Positions 8,203 through 15,367 of a stretch of 31,837 bases of DNA are shown here, one piece after another (the stretch's first letter is position 1; each line of letters starts with the position of its first letter). Below the pieces are notes generated by a model. The model had not been told where the DNA came from. It did not search any database and saw only the letters and a list, made by a program, of their open reading frames with translations. The stretch lies in NCBI GenBank assembly GCA_049600855.1, contig JBMYQA010000036.1, forward strand, positions 1-31,837, in the 5' to 3' direction. The position numbers and the translations under genes are program-made. Source of the stretch: JBMYQA01 sp049600855 (GTDB lineage: Bacteria > Bacteroidota > Bacteroidia > Cytophagales > Flammeovirgaceae).

Positions 8203-8691
8203 TTGAAAGAAACGACTCCTGAAACTCCTCCTGAATTAAAATGGATAGAACGCTTAACAGGGCTTTTGGATGACTCATTCAAAATTCCTATTCTCGGTAT
8301 TCGTTTTGGCCTCGACCCACTTATTGGATTAATTCCTGGATTTGGAGAAGGAATTACGTTTTCCATCTCAGCTTTGATGATTTTGTCAATGGTTAAACAA
8401 GGTGCAGGTCTGCGCTTAGGTTTCCGAATGATTTGGAATTTATTGGTAGATTCTATTATCGGTGGGGTGCCATTTATAGGTGATTTGTTCGATTTTGCGA
8501 AGAAAGCAAATCGGCGAAATCTTGAATTAATGAAGAAACATCACGAAGCAGGTAAAACGGCAAACAAAGGCGGTTGGGGAGATGTTTTCATTATATTAGT
8601 CGTGCTCTTACTTATTTTTGCAGGAATTATGTTCCTCATGTGGAAGGTAACCGATTATTTAACCGTGATGTTGGTTGATGCAATAGGATAA
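8203..8691 (+). CDS. DUF4112 membrane protein
   Basis: 162 residues of the DUF4112 family, a small integral membrane protein of unknown function. The conserved core is DDSFKIPILGIRFGLDPLIG followed by IPGFGEG and GGVPFIGDLFDFAKKANRRN. Membrane segments run about 43-66 and 129-150, with a shorter hydrophobic stretch near 80-95. The start is a TTG at 8203: no in-frame ATG precedes the conserved core, and TTG begins a natural N terminus (KETTPETPPE). It sits 12 nt after the patatin stop, so it is likely translated from the same mRNA. Confidence 0.87.
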   Translation: MKETTPETPPELKWIERLTGLLDDSFKIPILGIRFGLDPLIGLIPGFGEGITFSISALMILSMVKQGAGLRLGFRMIWNLLVDSIIGGVPFIGDLFDFAKKANRRNLELMKKHHEAGKTANKGGWGDVFIILVVLLLIFAGIMFLMWKVTDYLTVMLVDAIG

Positions 8692-8698
8692 GAGCTCT

Positions 8699-8825
8699 AT
8701 GAATTGGCATTTGTATGGACATGAGGTATACCAACCGGGAAACCGATGTTTGTGCACGCTGTCAATTAAAAATCCATAATACCTATGAACACAAATACCT
8801 CGAGTTTCTTAAAAACCGCAAGTAA
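8699..8825 (+). pseudogene. Possible frameshifted zinc-ribbon mini-gene
   Basis: Two short overlapping frames lie between DUF4112 and isochorismate synthase. The first (ATG 8699, stop 8777-8779) starts MNWHLYGHEVY; the second (ATG 8715, stop 8823-8825) contains YTNRETDVCARCQLKIHN. Joined at the shared bases near 8727-8731 they would give a peptide of about 40 residues with a LYGHEVY start and a CxxC knuckle, which resembles small zinc-ribbon proteins. The single-base shift between frames suggests a decayed gene, a sequencing error or chance. The second frame runs 41 nt into the start of the next gene. Confidence 0.25.
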
Positions 8826-10017
8826 ACAGCAATTATTAGATAGCTTCTTTCGAGCGGCAATTGGTAGCCAGTTACCAATCGCATTTTGGAGAAAACCAGA
8901 CGAGCAAGAGCAACACCTTATTGTTGATTTATCTGGAGATGTTGTACAGCAAAGCCCCGACTTAGAAGAGCTTGGCGAAGGGTTTATTGTAGCGCCATTT
9001 GATAATGAAGGGCAGGCTTACTTTTTGCATGCTGATTTACACGTAAAAATTCCCCATCAAGAAATTACCGAGAGTTTTCGTACCTCGGTATACGGATCGG
9101 CAGCGCGAAGCAATAAAGAACACTTTTTTGAGCAATGGAATGCTTTAATCCATCAACACATTGCGGATGCTCCTAAATATTATGAAGGCAAAGCGACAGT
9201 AACAGGAGAAGTGGAGCAAGAAGCATATGAAGCATTGGTTACGCAAGGAGTAGAAGCAATTAAATCAGGAGCATTTAAGAAAGTGGTATTATCAAGACGA
9301 AAATCCATTGCTTTACCTGCCAACTTTAATCCCATAAAAACTTTTTTAGAGTTGTGTGAGGCTTACCCTACCGCTTTTATATCTCTCGTTTCCATTCCAA
9401 AGGTGGGGACTTGGATGGGAGCCTCGCCAGAAACGCTAGTTCATGTTAATGACCAGCAACAATTTCACACCATTGCTTTAGCGGGTACGCAGCCAAGAGC
9501 CAATTACGAAGATCTGGCAGATGCCATGTGGCGGCAAAAGGAAATTGAAGAACAAGCGATGGTCAGCCGCTACATCATCAATTGTTTTAAAAAGATTCGT
9601 CTGCGAGAGTTTGAGGAGGATGGACCAAAAACAGCTCAAGCGGGTAATCTCATTCACCTCAAAACAGATTTTATGGTGGATATGAAAGCGGTTAACTTTT
9701 TAGACCTTGGTTCTGTCATGCTGAAATTGTTACACCCAACTTCGGCAGTGTGCGGTTTGCCGATGAAGGAATCGTTTGAGTTTATCAAGGTACACGAGGG
9801 TTATGATCGTGCTTTATATAGTGGATATTTAGGGCCTGTAAATATCCAGCATGATACCCACATTTTTGTGAATTTACGATGCATGCAGTTATTAGAAACC
9901 CAAGCCTTGCTTTATGCAGGGGGGGGCTTAACGAAAGATTCCAAGCCCGAACGTGAATGGGATGAAACGGAGTTTAAAATGGAATTAATGCTGAAAAGAT
10001 TAGTCAATAAAGATTAA
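8785..10017 (+). CDS. menF: Isochorismate synthase (chorismate-binding family)
   Basis: Converts chorismate to isochorismate, the first step towards menaquinone (or a catechol siderophore). The 410 residues carry the chorismate-binding domain in the C-terminal 270 residues. Motifs in order are FKKVVLSRRK, the turn MGASPETLVHV, IALAGTQPR, KEIEEQAMVSRYI, LLHPTSAVCGLPMKESFEFI, then YDRALYSGYLGPV and the final YAGGGLTKDSKPEREWDET. That last block is typical of isochorismate synthases rather than anthranilate or aminodeoxychorismate synthases. No glutamine amidotransferase partner lies nearby, which also favours this call. Bacteroidota generally use menaquinone, so MenF is the likelier role than EntC or DhbC; no other men gene is visible to settle it. 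Its stop overlaps the convergent DUF2341 gene by 4 nt. Confidence 0.9.
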   Translation: MNTNTSSFLKTASKQQLLDSFFRAAIGSQLPIAFWRKPDEQEQHLIVDLSGDVVQQSPDLEELGEGFIVAPFDNEGQAYFLHADLHVKIPHQEITESFRTSVYGSAARSNKEHFFEQWNALIHQHIADAPKYYEGKATVTGEVEQEAYEALVTQGVEAIKSGAFKKVVLSRRKSIALPANFNPIKTFLELCEAYPTAFISLVSIPKVGTWMGASPETLVHVNDQQQFHTIALAGTQPRANYEDLADAMWRQKEIEEQAMVSRYIINCFKKIRLREFEEDGPKTAQAGNLIHLKTDFMVDMKAVNFLDLGSVMLKLLHPTSAVCGLPMKESFEFIKVHEGYDRALYSGYLGPVNIQHDTHIFVNLRCMQLLETQALLYAGGGLTKDSKPEREWDETEFKMELMLKRLVNKD

Positions 10018-11042
10018 CCCATCCATTCTAATGGATTAGCTACACTACTGATCTTATTCTTTTCTGGTGCTTGCAGGCTTACTTTAGGTTCGTTCATTGC
10101 TAGTTTTCGAATACGAATCCAATCGACTTCGAGTTCTCCCTTGTAATTCAAATCGGCACTGCAAGCATTTACCCCAATAGCCACTTTTAATGGCTTAAAG
10201 TGCAATAAGGTATTGCCCTCGTTAATACTACCATCAGGCCATTGCCCAAAGATCTGATTTTTCGTGAGCCAGGAAATGGACCACTGCCCAACAGGATTAG
10301 GAGCTTTAGAACCAAATAAATCCTTGAAAAAGCTAAACCCACCACAAGGCGAAACCTCTGCATCGGTAGCATTTAAGTACATTTCTCGATATTGGCCTTC
10401 CCAACTCAGGGTATACCCAAACCATAGCGGATCTGCATCTTGAATGAGGGCAAGAGAAAGTCGCCTTCCTGCTGCTTTAGTGATGAATGCCTCGGCAATA
10501 ATAGGCATATCAAAAGATTGATTGGTGCGAATGAGTTGATCGGTATCTTCAGCACTAAGGTGTGCGATTCCATTGGTGATTTTGATGCGTCCATTGCCAT
10601 GTGTTTCCCATTTATTCGTATCTAGTTGGGCTTGATCAAAACCTTCAAATAGATTAAAGACACAAGAAGGGTCGGCAATTGCAGGTGCTTGCGGATTGCC
10701 ATAAAGCAATAATACTTGTTGGAGAGACTTCAGTTCAACACGGTCAATTTTGAGCCATATTTTTGTGTCTTTGGTACCGAGTGCTCCTTCAATCCAATGG
10801 CAAATGACTTTTTTCCCTTCAAGATCGACTAGTCGAATATCACGCCCATCGGCTTCTAACTGACCTTTGCGAATTAAGGATTGTGTATTGAGGGTAAAGT
10901 ATACCTGATAGTCGATTAAAGGGCTGGAGTTCTCGGTATTATCAATGGTAAGTACTTGTTGATATTGCCAATTGCTCAAATGTTGTCCCCAGGAAGTGTG
11001 GCAAGTGGTTAGCAGTAGAATAAAAAGAAAATAGCTTCGCAT
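10014..11042 (-). CDS. Secreted DUF2341-domain protein
   Basis: 342 residues with signal peptide MRSYFLFILLLTTCHTSWGQ. It begins with the DUF2341 pattern: NWQYQQVLTIDNTENSSPLIDYQVYFTL, then DIRLVDLEGKKVICHWIEG and the closing LLLYGNPQAP (about residues 20-120). The remainder is a concanavalin-like beta-sandwich style region (LFEGFDQAQLDTNKWETHG to VDWIRIRKL, about 130-315). Proteins of this layout are exported and are often thought to bind glycans or act at the surface; the exact role is unknown. No T9SS C-terminal sorting domain is obvious. The gene has a good minus-strand promoter, is transcribed alone and meets menF tail to tail with a 4-nt overlap, which leaves no room for a separate terminator. 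Confidence 0.82.
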   Translation of the reverse strand: MRSYFLFILLLTTCHTSWGQHLSNWQYQQVLTIDNTENSSPLIDYQVYFTLNTQSLIRKGQLEADGRDIRLVDLEGKKVICHWIEGALGTKDTKIWLKIDRVELKSLQQVLLLYGNPQAPAIADPSCVFNLFEGFDQAQLDTNKWETHGNGRIKITNGIAHLSAEDTDQLIRTNQSFDMPIIAEAFITKAAGRRLSLALIQDADPLWFGYTLSWEGQYREMYLNATDAEVSPCGGFSFFKDLFGSKAPNPVGQWSISWLTKNQIFGQWPDGSINEGNTLLHFKPLKVAIGVNACSADLNYKGELEVDWIRIRKLAMNEPKVSLQAPEKNKISSVANPLEWMG

Positions 11043-11072
11043 AAGGTAGTTTTTTGATGGTTACGGATTCTC

Positions 11073-11104
11073 CAAATTTAATAAATTTCGTCGAGCTCTT
11101 TCAA
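11073..11104 (-). promoter_or_regulatory. Bacteroidota-type promoter of the DUF2341 gene
   Basis: On the minus strand a TTG (complement of CAA at 11102-11104) is followed after 21 nt by TAAATTTG (complement of CAAATTTA at 11073-11080), a full match to TAnnTTTG. The start codon is 31 nt downstream at 11042. Confidence 0.65.
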
Positions 11105-11615
11105 TTTTATAAACCTGATAAGTTTTAAAATACGATATAACTGTATAAACGCATATAAGATTTTAAATAAAATTTCAAATTTATTTTTTGAGATGTGCGT
11201 GTGTTTGAGAGTTTTTTTGTATTTCAACTCCCATTTTTAAGTTTTAAGTTGATTTTATGTAATTTTTAAGCATATTGAATTTCGTTTTTGACTGATAAAT
11301 GGTTTTTTAAGTAAAAAATGATTGAAAAAGGCTTTTTTATAATGAAGTAATCCAGATTAATTGCTAAAAAATTAAGAAATGGATAGCTATTTTGACTGTA
11401 AATCTCATATATTGATAAAATGGCAATAAAATTTATGATAAAATAAAAATCTGATAATCAGTTCCTTACATTTTGTTTCTTACTTGTGTTATGCTCAACT
11501 GTGTAGTTGCATTTGCACATATGCTAATGTTTGTTGTGAATATTTCAATAGAAAACGTTTGAATTTTAAAATAATCAATATTTTCAATGATTTTTAAATA
11601 AATTTTAAAAATACT

Positions 11616-11647
11616 TTTGAGATGCGATAAGTCTAGCTTTAAATTTG
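11616..11647 (+). promoter_or_regulatory. Bacteroidota-type promoter of amt
   Basis: TTTG (11616-11619) and TAAATTTG (11640-11647) lie 20 nt apart and match the Bacteroidota consensus fully. The predicted start point near 11653 lies downstream of the in-frame TTG at 11645, so translation must begin at the ATG at 11696. Confidence 0.7.
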
Positions 11648-11695
11648 ATTGGTCTTAGAAAAATAATTATTTGTTCAATTTTTAACACAACAAGC

Positions 11696-12925
11696 ATGGA
11701 ACAATCACTACTCACGGTCAATAATATTTGGATGATGGTGGCTACCGCCTTGGTTTTCATCATGCACCTTGGCTTTGCTGGAGTGGAAGCAGGTTTTACT
11801 CAATCTAAAAACACGGTGAACATCCTGTTTAAAAACACCTTAACTCCTGCGCTTGGTTTGCTATCTTATGCTTTGGTCGGTTTTAGTTTAATGTACCCTG
11901 GTGAGTTTAATGGTTTTATTGGCTGGGCTGGTTTGGGGCTAAATATGCCAGAAAATGGCCTTACGCCTGAATATGCCAGTGGCGGTTACACCTACTGGAC
12001 GGCTTTCTTGTTCCAAGGAATGTTTGCGGCAACTTGTGCGACCATTGTTTCTGGAGCTGTTGCAGAGCGGATTAAAATTTCTGCTTACTTCTTATTTACC
12101 ATCTTCTTTGTCAGCTTTGTGTACCCAATTATTGGCTCATGGCAATGGGGCGGAGGTTTTTTAAGCAGCCTATCTAATGATGGATTCTACGATTTTGCTG
12201 GTTCCACATTGGTACACTCTGTAGGCGGCTGGGGCGCATTGGCTGGTATCATCATTTTGGGGCCACGTATTGGGAAATATGTAGATGGGAAAGTAGTGGA
12301 TAAGCCTGGGTCAAGTATTCCGTTAGCGACTATTGGGGTATTCTTACTTTGGTTAGGTTGGTTTGGTTTCAACGGAGGTTCTGTATTGTCTGCTGATCCT
12401 GCTGCAGTATCACTGGTATTAGTAACAACTTCCTTAGCCGCTTCTGCTGGAGCTGTAGGTGGAGCCATTACAGGAAGCCTAATTTTTCAGCGCCTAGACT
12501 TAGGGATGGTTTTGAATGGAATTTTGGCTGGTTTAGTAGGGATTACCGCTGGTGCCGATCAAATGGGAATGGTTGATTCAGTTTTGATTGGACTCATTTG
12601 CGGGGCCTTAGTGGTCATTTCGGCAGTCACCTTAGATAGATTACAATTAGACGACTGCGTAGGAGCTGTGTCCGTTCATTTAACCTGTGGCGTGTTTGGT
12701 ACCTTAGCTGTTGGGATCTTTGGCGCAAAAGCAGGCATGGATCAGTTGGTGAATCAATTAATTGGTATAGGCGTTTGTGGGGCTGCATCTTTTGGATTTG
12801 CCTTTATTATTTTCATTCTTATTGAAAAAACATTAGGATTGCGTGTGTCTGAAAAGCATGAACTGGAAGGATTAGACAGCAATGAACACGGAATTCGCGG
12901 ATACAGTATCACTTACGATAGTTAA
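11696..12925 (+). CDS. amt: Ammonium transporter (Amt family)
   Basis: An inner-membrane channel for ammonium/ammonia. From the ATG at 11696 it has 409 residues with about 11 membrane helices. The twin histidines of the pore are His174 (in DFAGSTLVHSVGGWG) and His328 (in GAVSVHLTCGVFGT), and Asp166 corresponds to the conserved aspartate near the binding site. The gate-type phenylalanines FQGMFAAT and GWFGFNGG are also present. The family order is complete, and the tail (VSEKHELEGLDSNEHGIRGY) matches the cytosolic end common in Amt proteins. No glnK/P-II gene lies next to it, unlike in many bacteria. An upstream TTG would add 17 residues but overlaps the predicted -7 box. The gene stands alone with its own promoter and terminator. 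Confidence 0.96.
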   Translation: MEQSLLTVNNIWMMVATALVFIMHLGFAGVEAGFTQSKNTVNILFKNTLTPALGLLSYALVGFSLMYPGEFNGFIGWAGLGLNMPENGLTPEYASGGYTYWTAFLFQGMFAATCATIVSGAVAERIKISAYFLFTIFFVSFVYPIIGSWQWGGGFLSSLSNDGFYDFAGSTLVHSVGGWGALAGIIILGPRIGKYVDGKVVDKPGSSIPLATIGVFLLWLGWFGFNGGSVLSADPAAVSLVLVTTSLAASAGAVGGAITGSLIFQRLDLGMVLNGILAGLVGITAGADQMGMVDSVLIGLICGALVVISAVTLDRLQLDDCVGAVSVHLTCGVFGTLAVGIFGAKAGMDQLVNQLIGIGVCGAASFGFAFIIFILIEKTLGLRVSEKHELEGLDSNEHGIRGYSITYDS

Positions 12926-12936
12926 GCGTTCTTCAT

Positions 12937-12966
12937 AAAAGCAAAACGGCAACTTTGCTTTTCGTT
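12937..12966 (+). terminator. Intrinsic terminator after amt
   Basis: AAAAGCAAA (12937-12945) pairs perfectly with TTTGCTTTT (12954-12962) around the 8-nt loop ACGGCAAC. It lies 11 nt after the amt stop codon and the descending arm itself supplies the T-rich tail. Confidence 0.8.
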
Positions 12967-13007
12967 TGTGTTGGGGGAAGCGTAGCTTTCCTCTAGTACC
13001 TCTCAAT

Positions 13008-13058
13008 AAAAAAACACTTCCGTGTGGTGACTTTGGTAAAAGCCACTATACGGAAGTG
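13008..13058 (-). terminator. Long intrinsic terminator after batD (minus strand)
   Basis: CACTTCCGT (13015-13023) pairs with ACGGAAGTG (13050-13058); the stem continues with GTGG/CCAC and CTTT/AAAG past two 3-nt bulges, giving 17 bp and a GGTA loop. On the minus strand it runs straight into seven T (complement of 13008-13014). It ends batD transcription about 100 nt beyond its stop codon. Confidence 0.9.
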
Positions 13059-13156
13059 CATTCGTTAATCTGGTAAAATTAACTTTTCAAAATGCCATGG
13101 AAGTGAGACATTACGGGTCTTAAGCAAGCATTGGCACTTTAAGGCGGGCAAATGCA

Positions 13157-14608
13157 TTACTTTCGAACCAACCAAACAATACTGGAGAGGAGCAGAATCA
13201 CGGTGAAATTGGCAAAAACGGTGAGCCAGCGTGTATCAGAAGTTCCTTGCAAGGTATTGTTGGAAATGAATAAATCATCGTAAAACGTCCCTAAGTTGTT
13301 TGATGCAATTTCTAAGTTCTTTTTGCTTTGCCCAACTACTGTTAATTGATGCTCAGAACGTAATGTATCATACTTTTCAGTTACTGGATTAAAATATACC
13401 CATTTGAAGTAATCGCCAATATCATATTTTCCTGGTTCCACAGGCTCAATATCATATACAAACTGTCGAGCACCATATACATTGCCCCGTACCCGGTTTA
13501 CTTCTTGATGTACATTGCCAGGATAGATGATGAATTCATCTTGCGCAGGGATGCTGGGCTTTTTAATGGACGCAATATTTCCGACACCCTTTACTTGGAA
13601 ACTATATTGAAAAGATTCTCCAGTATTGATTTCTTGAACAGTTAAGTTTTCTGCCAATTTATACTCTCCAACATTTACATAATCTTTTAAAGGATGTGGA
13701 GGAAGGTCTTTTACGTTGATTTTCTTTTCGGAAGAATAAAAGGTTTTGTAACCCTCAGGGCCATAAAAATATTGCCCTCTTGCGTGTGAAGGATTATACT
13801 TCAACATATTTAAACTAACCGAGGGGAAAACAATGTCCTCATTGTTTAAAGGAAAATACATGGCTTCATATAATTTGTATCGACTATAAAGCTTATTATT
13901 AATGACTTCACGCTCTTCAATCAATCGCGAGATATTAAAATCTTCTTCCCAGCATTGACTGGGTTTTAGCTGAGATTCAATTTTTTCTAATTGCTGACTG
14001 ATGCGTTCTACATCATCCCGAACATGAAACTTATTTTTATCGGTAGTTGGGATGTAAAAGGCTAAACGCACCAAAACGCCTTCACCAACATAGATTTCAT
14101 CTTTACTAACCGTGAGCGCTAAAAAAGCTCCATCATTTGAAGAATCCATGTTTTTGAGCTCTAGCTTTTTTGTCAAATCGCCACCAAATATGATGTTGAA
14201 TTTATCTTTCTTCTTTGAGTTAGATTTCTTAACTGTAATTTCTTTTCCAGGCGATTTAACTCGTTTGCCGCTTACGGTCATGGAAAAAGGCTTGAGTTTA
14301 ACTTTGCCAAGTTTTGTAGGAAAATAAGGTTGAATAGTAGACGCAGTGATATAGGTAACGCTTTGGCTGCCATTAAAGCGGATGCTTTGGCTTTGGCTAT
14401 AAGAAGGTGCACCCTTCTGAAAACCAGGTATATCAGGGAAGGGACTGGTAATTTTCATATTACCATTGCTAACTGTTACGGCAATATTAAACGTACCATC
14501 TTCATTCACTTCTGACTCGCCCAATTTGATTTTTACATCTTGGGCAGATAAAATGCATGAAAATAACAAGGTATAAACAAGGAGTGTAGCTGATAGTTTT
14601 CCTTTCAT
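13157..14608 (-). CDS. batD: BatD-family protein
   Basis: 483 residues, with signal peptide MKGKLSATLLVYTLLFSCILSAQ and a single C-terminal membrane helix (about 461-480, WLTVFANFTVILLLSSIVWL), so most of the protein is periplasmic. The beginning (VKIKLGESEVNEDGTFNIAVTVSNG), then IPGFQKGAPSYSQSQS, YFPTKLGKVKLKPF and the GEGVLVRLAFYIP repeat are typical of BatD, a protein of beta-sandwich repeats known from Bacteroides aerotolerance operons. Elsewhere BatD is usually with MoxR, BatA, BatB and BatC; here none of these is adjacent, so this is an orphan copy and its link to aerotolerance is unproven. It has its own terminator and a -7 box upstream. Confidence 0.86.
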   Translation of the reverse strand: MKGKLSATLLVYTLLFSCILSAQDVKIKLGESEVNEDGTFNIAVTVSNGNMKITSPFPDIPGFQKGAPSYSQSQSIRFNGSQSVTYITASTIQPYFPTKLGKVKLKPFSMTVSGKRVKSPGKEITVKKSNSKKKDKFNIIFGGDLTKKLELKNMDSSNDGAFLALTVSKDEIYVGEGVLVRLAFYIPTTDKNKFHVRDDVERISQQLEKIESQLKPSQCWEEDFNISRLIEEREVINNKLYSRYKLYEAMYFPLNNEDIVFPSVSLNMLKYNPSHARGQYFYGPEGYKTFYSSEKKINVKDLPPHPLKDYVNVGEYKLAENLTVQEINTGESFQYSFQVKGVGNIASIKKPSIPAQDEFIIYPGNVHQEVNRVRGNVYGARQFVYDIEPVEPGKYDIGDYFKWVYFNPVTEKYDTLRSEHQLTVVGQSKKNLEIASNNLGTFYDDLFISNNTLQGTSDTRWLTVFANFTVILLLSSIVWLVRK

Positions 14609-14684
14609 AGACTCGGTGTAACGTTGTTATGAAATCTGTTAAGTGAATAAATTAAGTTTTAGTGGTTTATTTAGGGTATGAGAA

Positions 14685-14692
14685 CAAATGTA
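14685..14692 (-). promoter_or_regulatory. -7 box upstream of batD
   Basis: The minus strand reads TACATTTG, a full match to TAnnTTTG, 77 nt before the batD ATG. A TTG at the proper -33 distance is not visible, so this is half a promoter. Confidence 0.35.
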
Positions 14693-14803
14693 GAAGATTT
14701 ACAATTACGAATATTATGAATTTTGCCTTTTTTTGAGTATATTTAGCCGATTTATAAAAAATTAACGGCAAATCACTGTAAATTTGATTAAATCTTGCAT
14801 ATT

Positions 14804-14890
14804 ATGAATTACGGCAACAACTCATCATCACCCTTCTTTTTTAAACGCACAACCATTGTATTACTCACAATGAAAACAAGCATCTTCTAA
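14804..14890 (+). CDS. Possible 28-aa peptide
   Basis: ATG at 14804 opens a 28-codon frame (MNYGNNSSSPFFFKRTTIVL and eight more residues) ending in TAA. It is preceded at a natural distance by the -7-like box TAAATTTG (14779-14786), but no TTG lies at -33. The peptide has a polar start and a short hydrophobic stretch. It may be chance; I cannot tell. Confidence 0.2.
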   Translation: MNYGNNSSSPFFFKRTTIVLLTMKTSIF

Positions 14891-15047
14891 CTTTAGAGCG
14901 CGGAGAATATATAAGTAATGGATGCATAAAGGTTTTTTAACGAATATTTTTTTTGGAGAATTTTAATTTCCATTATTTATGCAAACCTGCGCCCAAATTA
15001 AACTTGCTCTATAATATATTATTCATCTTGACAAACCTCTATTATCT

Positions 15048-15248
15048 ATGCTAAAGTACATGCAAACCATTCTTGAGAAAGTAAGTTTTGATACTCGAAT
15101 CTTTGAAAAAGAATTGCGGAAGGCCATTAATTGTTTGCCTTTAGAAGAATTACGGGAACTAAAAGCATGGTGTTATCAACGATTTAATGATCAAGTAGCC
15201 ATACTTGACCGCTGTTTTCAGAATGCTTATACTGAAGTAGCTGTTTAA
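15048..15248 (+). CDS. Small conserved-looking helical protein (66 aa)
   Basis: MLKYMQTILEKVSFDTRIFE and on to KAINCLPLEELRELKAWCYQ; 66 residues, mostly charged and predicted helical. The pattern phenylalanine, then EL.KA..., L...E..ELK.WC... is the kind seen in small uncharacterised proteins of this phylum, but I know no function. No signal peptide or membrane helix. ATG 15048 and the in-frame ATG 15060 are both possible starts; the second gives the natural MQTILEK N terminus. A strong terminator follows only 30 nt after the stop, which supports a genuine single-gene transcript. Confidence 0.7.
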   Translation: MLKYMQTILEKVSFDTRIFEKELRKAINCLPLEELRELKAWCYQRFNDQVAILDRCFQNAYTEVAV

Positions 15249-15277
15249 ATTAGCATTGTATTGTGTATGATATTGGA

Positions 15278-15304
15278 AGTGAGCCGGAAAGGCTCACTTT
15301 TTTT
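15278..15304 (+). terminator. Intrinsic terminator after the 66-aa gene
   Basis: AGTGAGCC (15278-15285) pairs perfectly with GGCTCACT (15291-15298) around the loop GGAAA and is followed by a run of T (15298-15304). This is one of the clearest terminators in the window. Confidence 0.93.
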
Positions 15305-15367
15305 GTGCCTGTGGATTAGATTGGCATTATTTTTACCAGATTTGCGGGAAAAATAGCCTAGTGGTGA

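Larger units (their letters stand above)
11043..11695. other. AT-rich divergent gap between DUF2341 and amt
   Basis: About 650 nt without a convincing gene. It is very rich in A and T runs. It holds the minus-strand promoter of the DUF2341 gene at its left end and the plus-strand promoter of amt at its right end. A small palindrome, CTGAT-A-ATCAG (11451-11461), sits in the middle. I see no stable RNA fold or conserved-looking ORF. Confidence 0.6.
14609..15047. other. AT-rich gap between batD and the 66-aa gene
   Basis: About 440 nt. It carries the minus-strand -7 box of batD, and on the plus strand a -7-like TAAATTTG (14779-14786) followed closely by a 28-codon frame (14804-14890). The rest is A/T runs with no clear structure. 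I found no convincing promoter directly before the 66-aa gene. Confidence 0.5.

Noticed and set aside
8725..8732. Palindrome GGTATACC before isochorismate synthase
   Set aside because: Only 8 bp, within the mini-gene region, and expected by chance at this length.
11645..11695. TTG start for amt at 11645
   Set aside because: It overlaps the predicted -7 box, so it would lie upstream of the transcript; ATG 11696 gives a normal Amt N terminus.
11043..11695. Possible sigma-54 promoter before amt
   Set aside because: No TGGC-N8-TTGC match at correct spacing was found; the Bacteroidota-type promoter explains the start.
12187..12468. 93-aa minus-strand frame inside amt
   Set aside because: Antisense shadow of a membrane protein gene, rich in Pro, Thr and Asn; no start signal.
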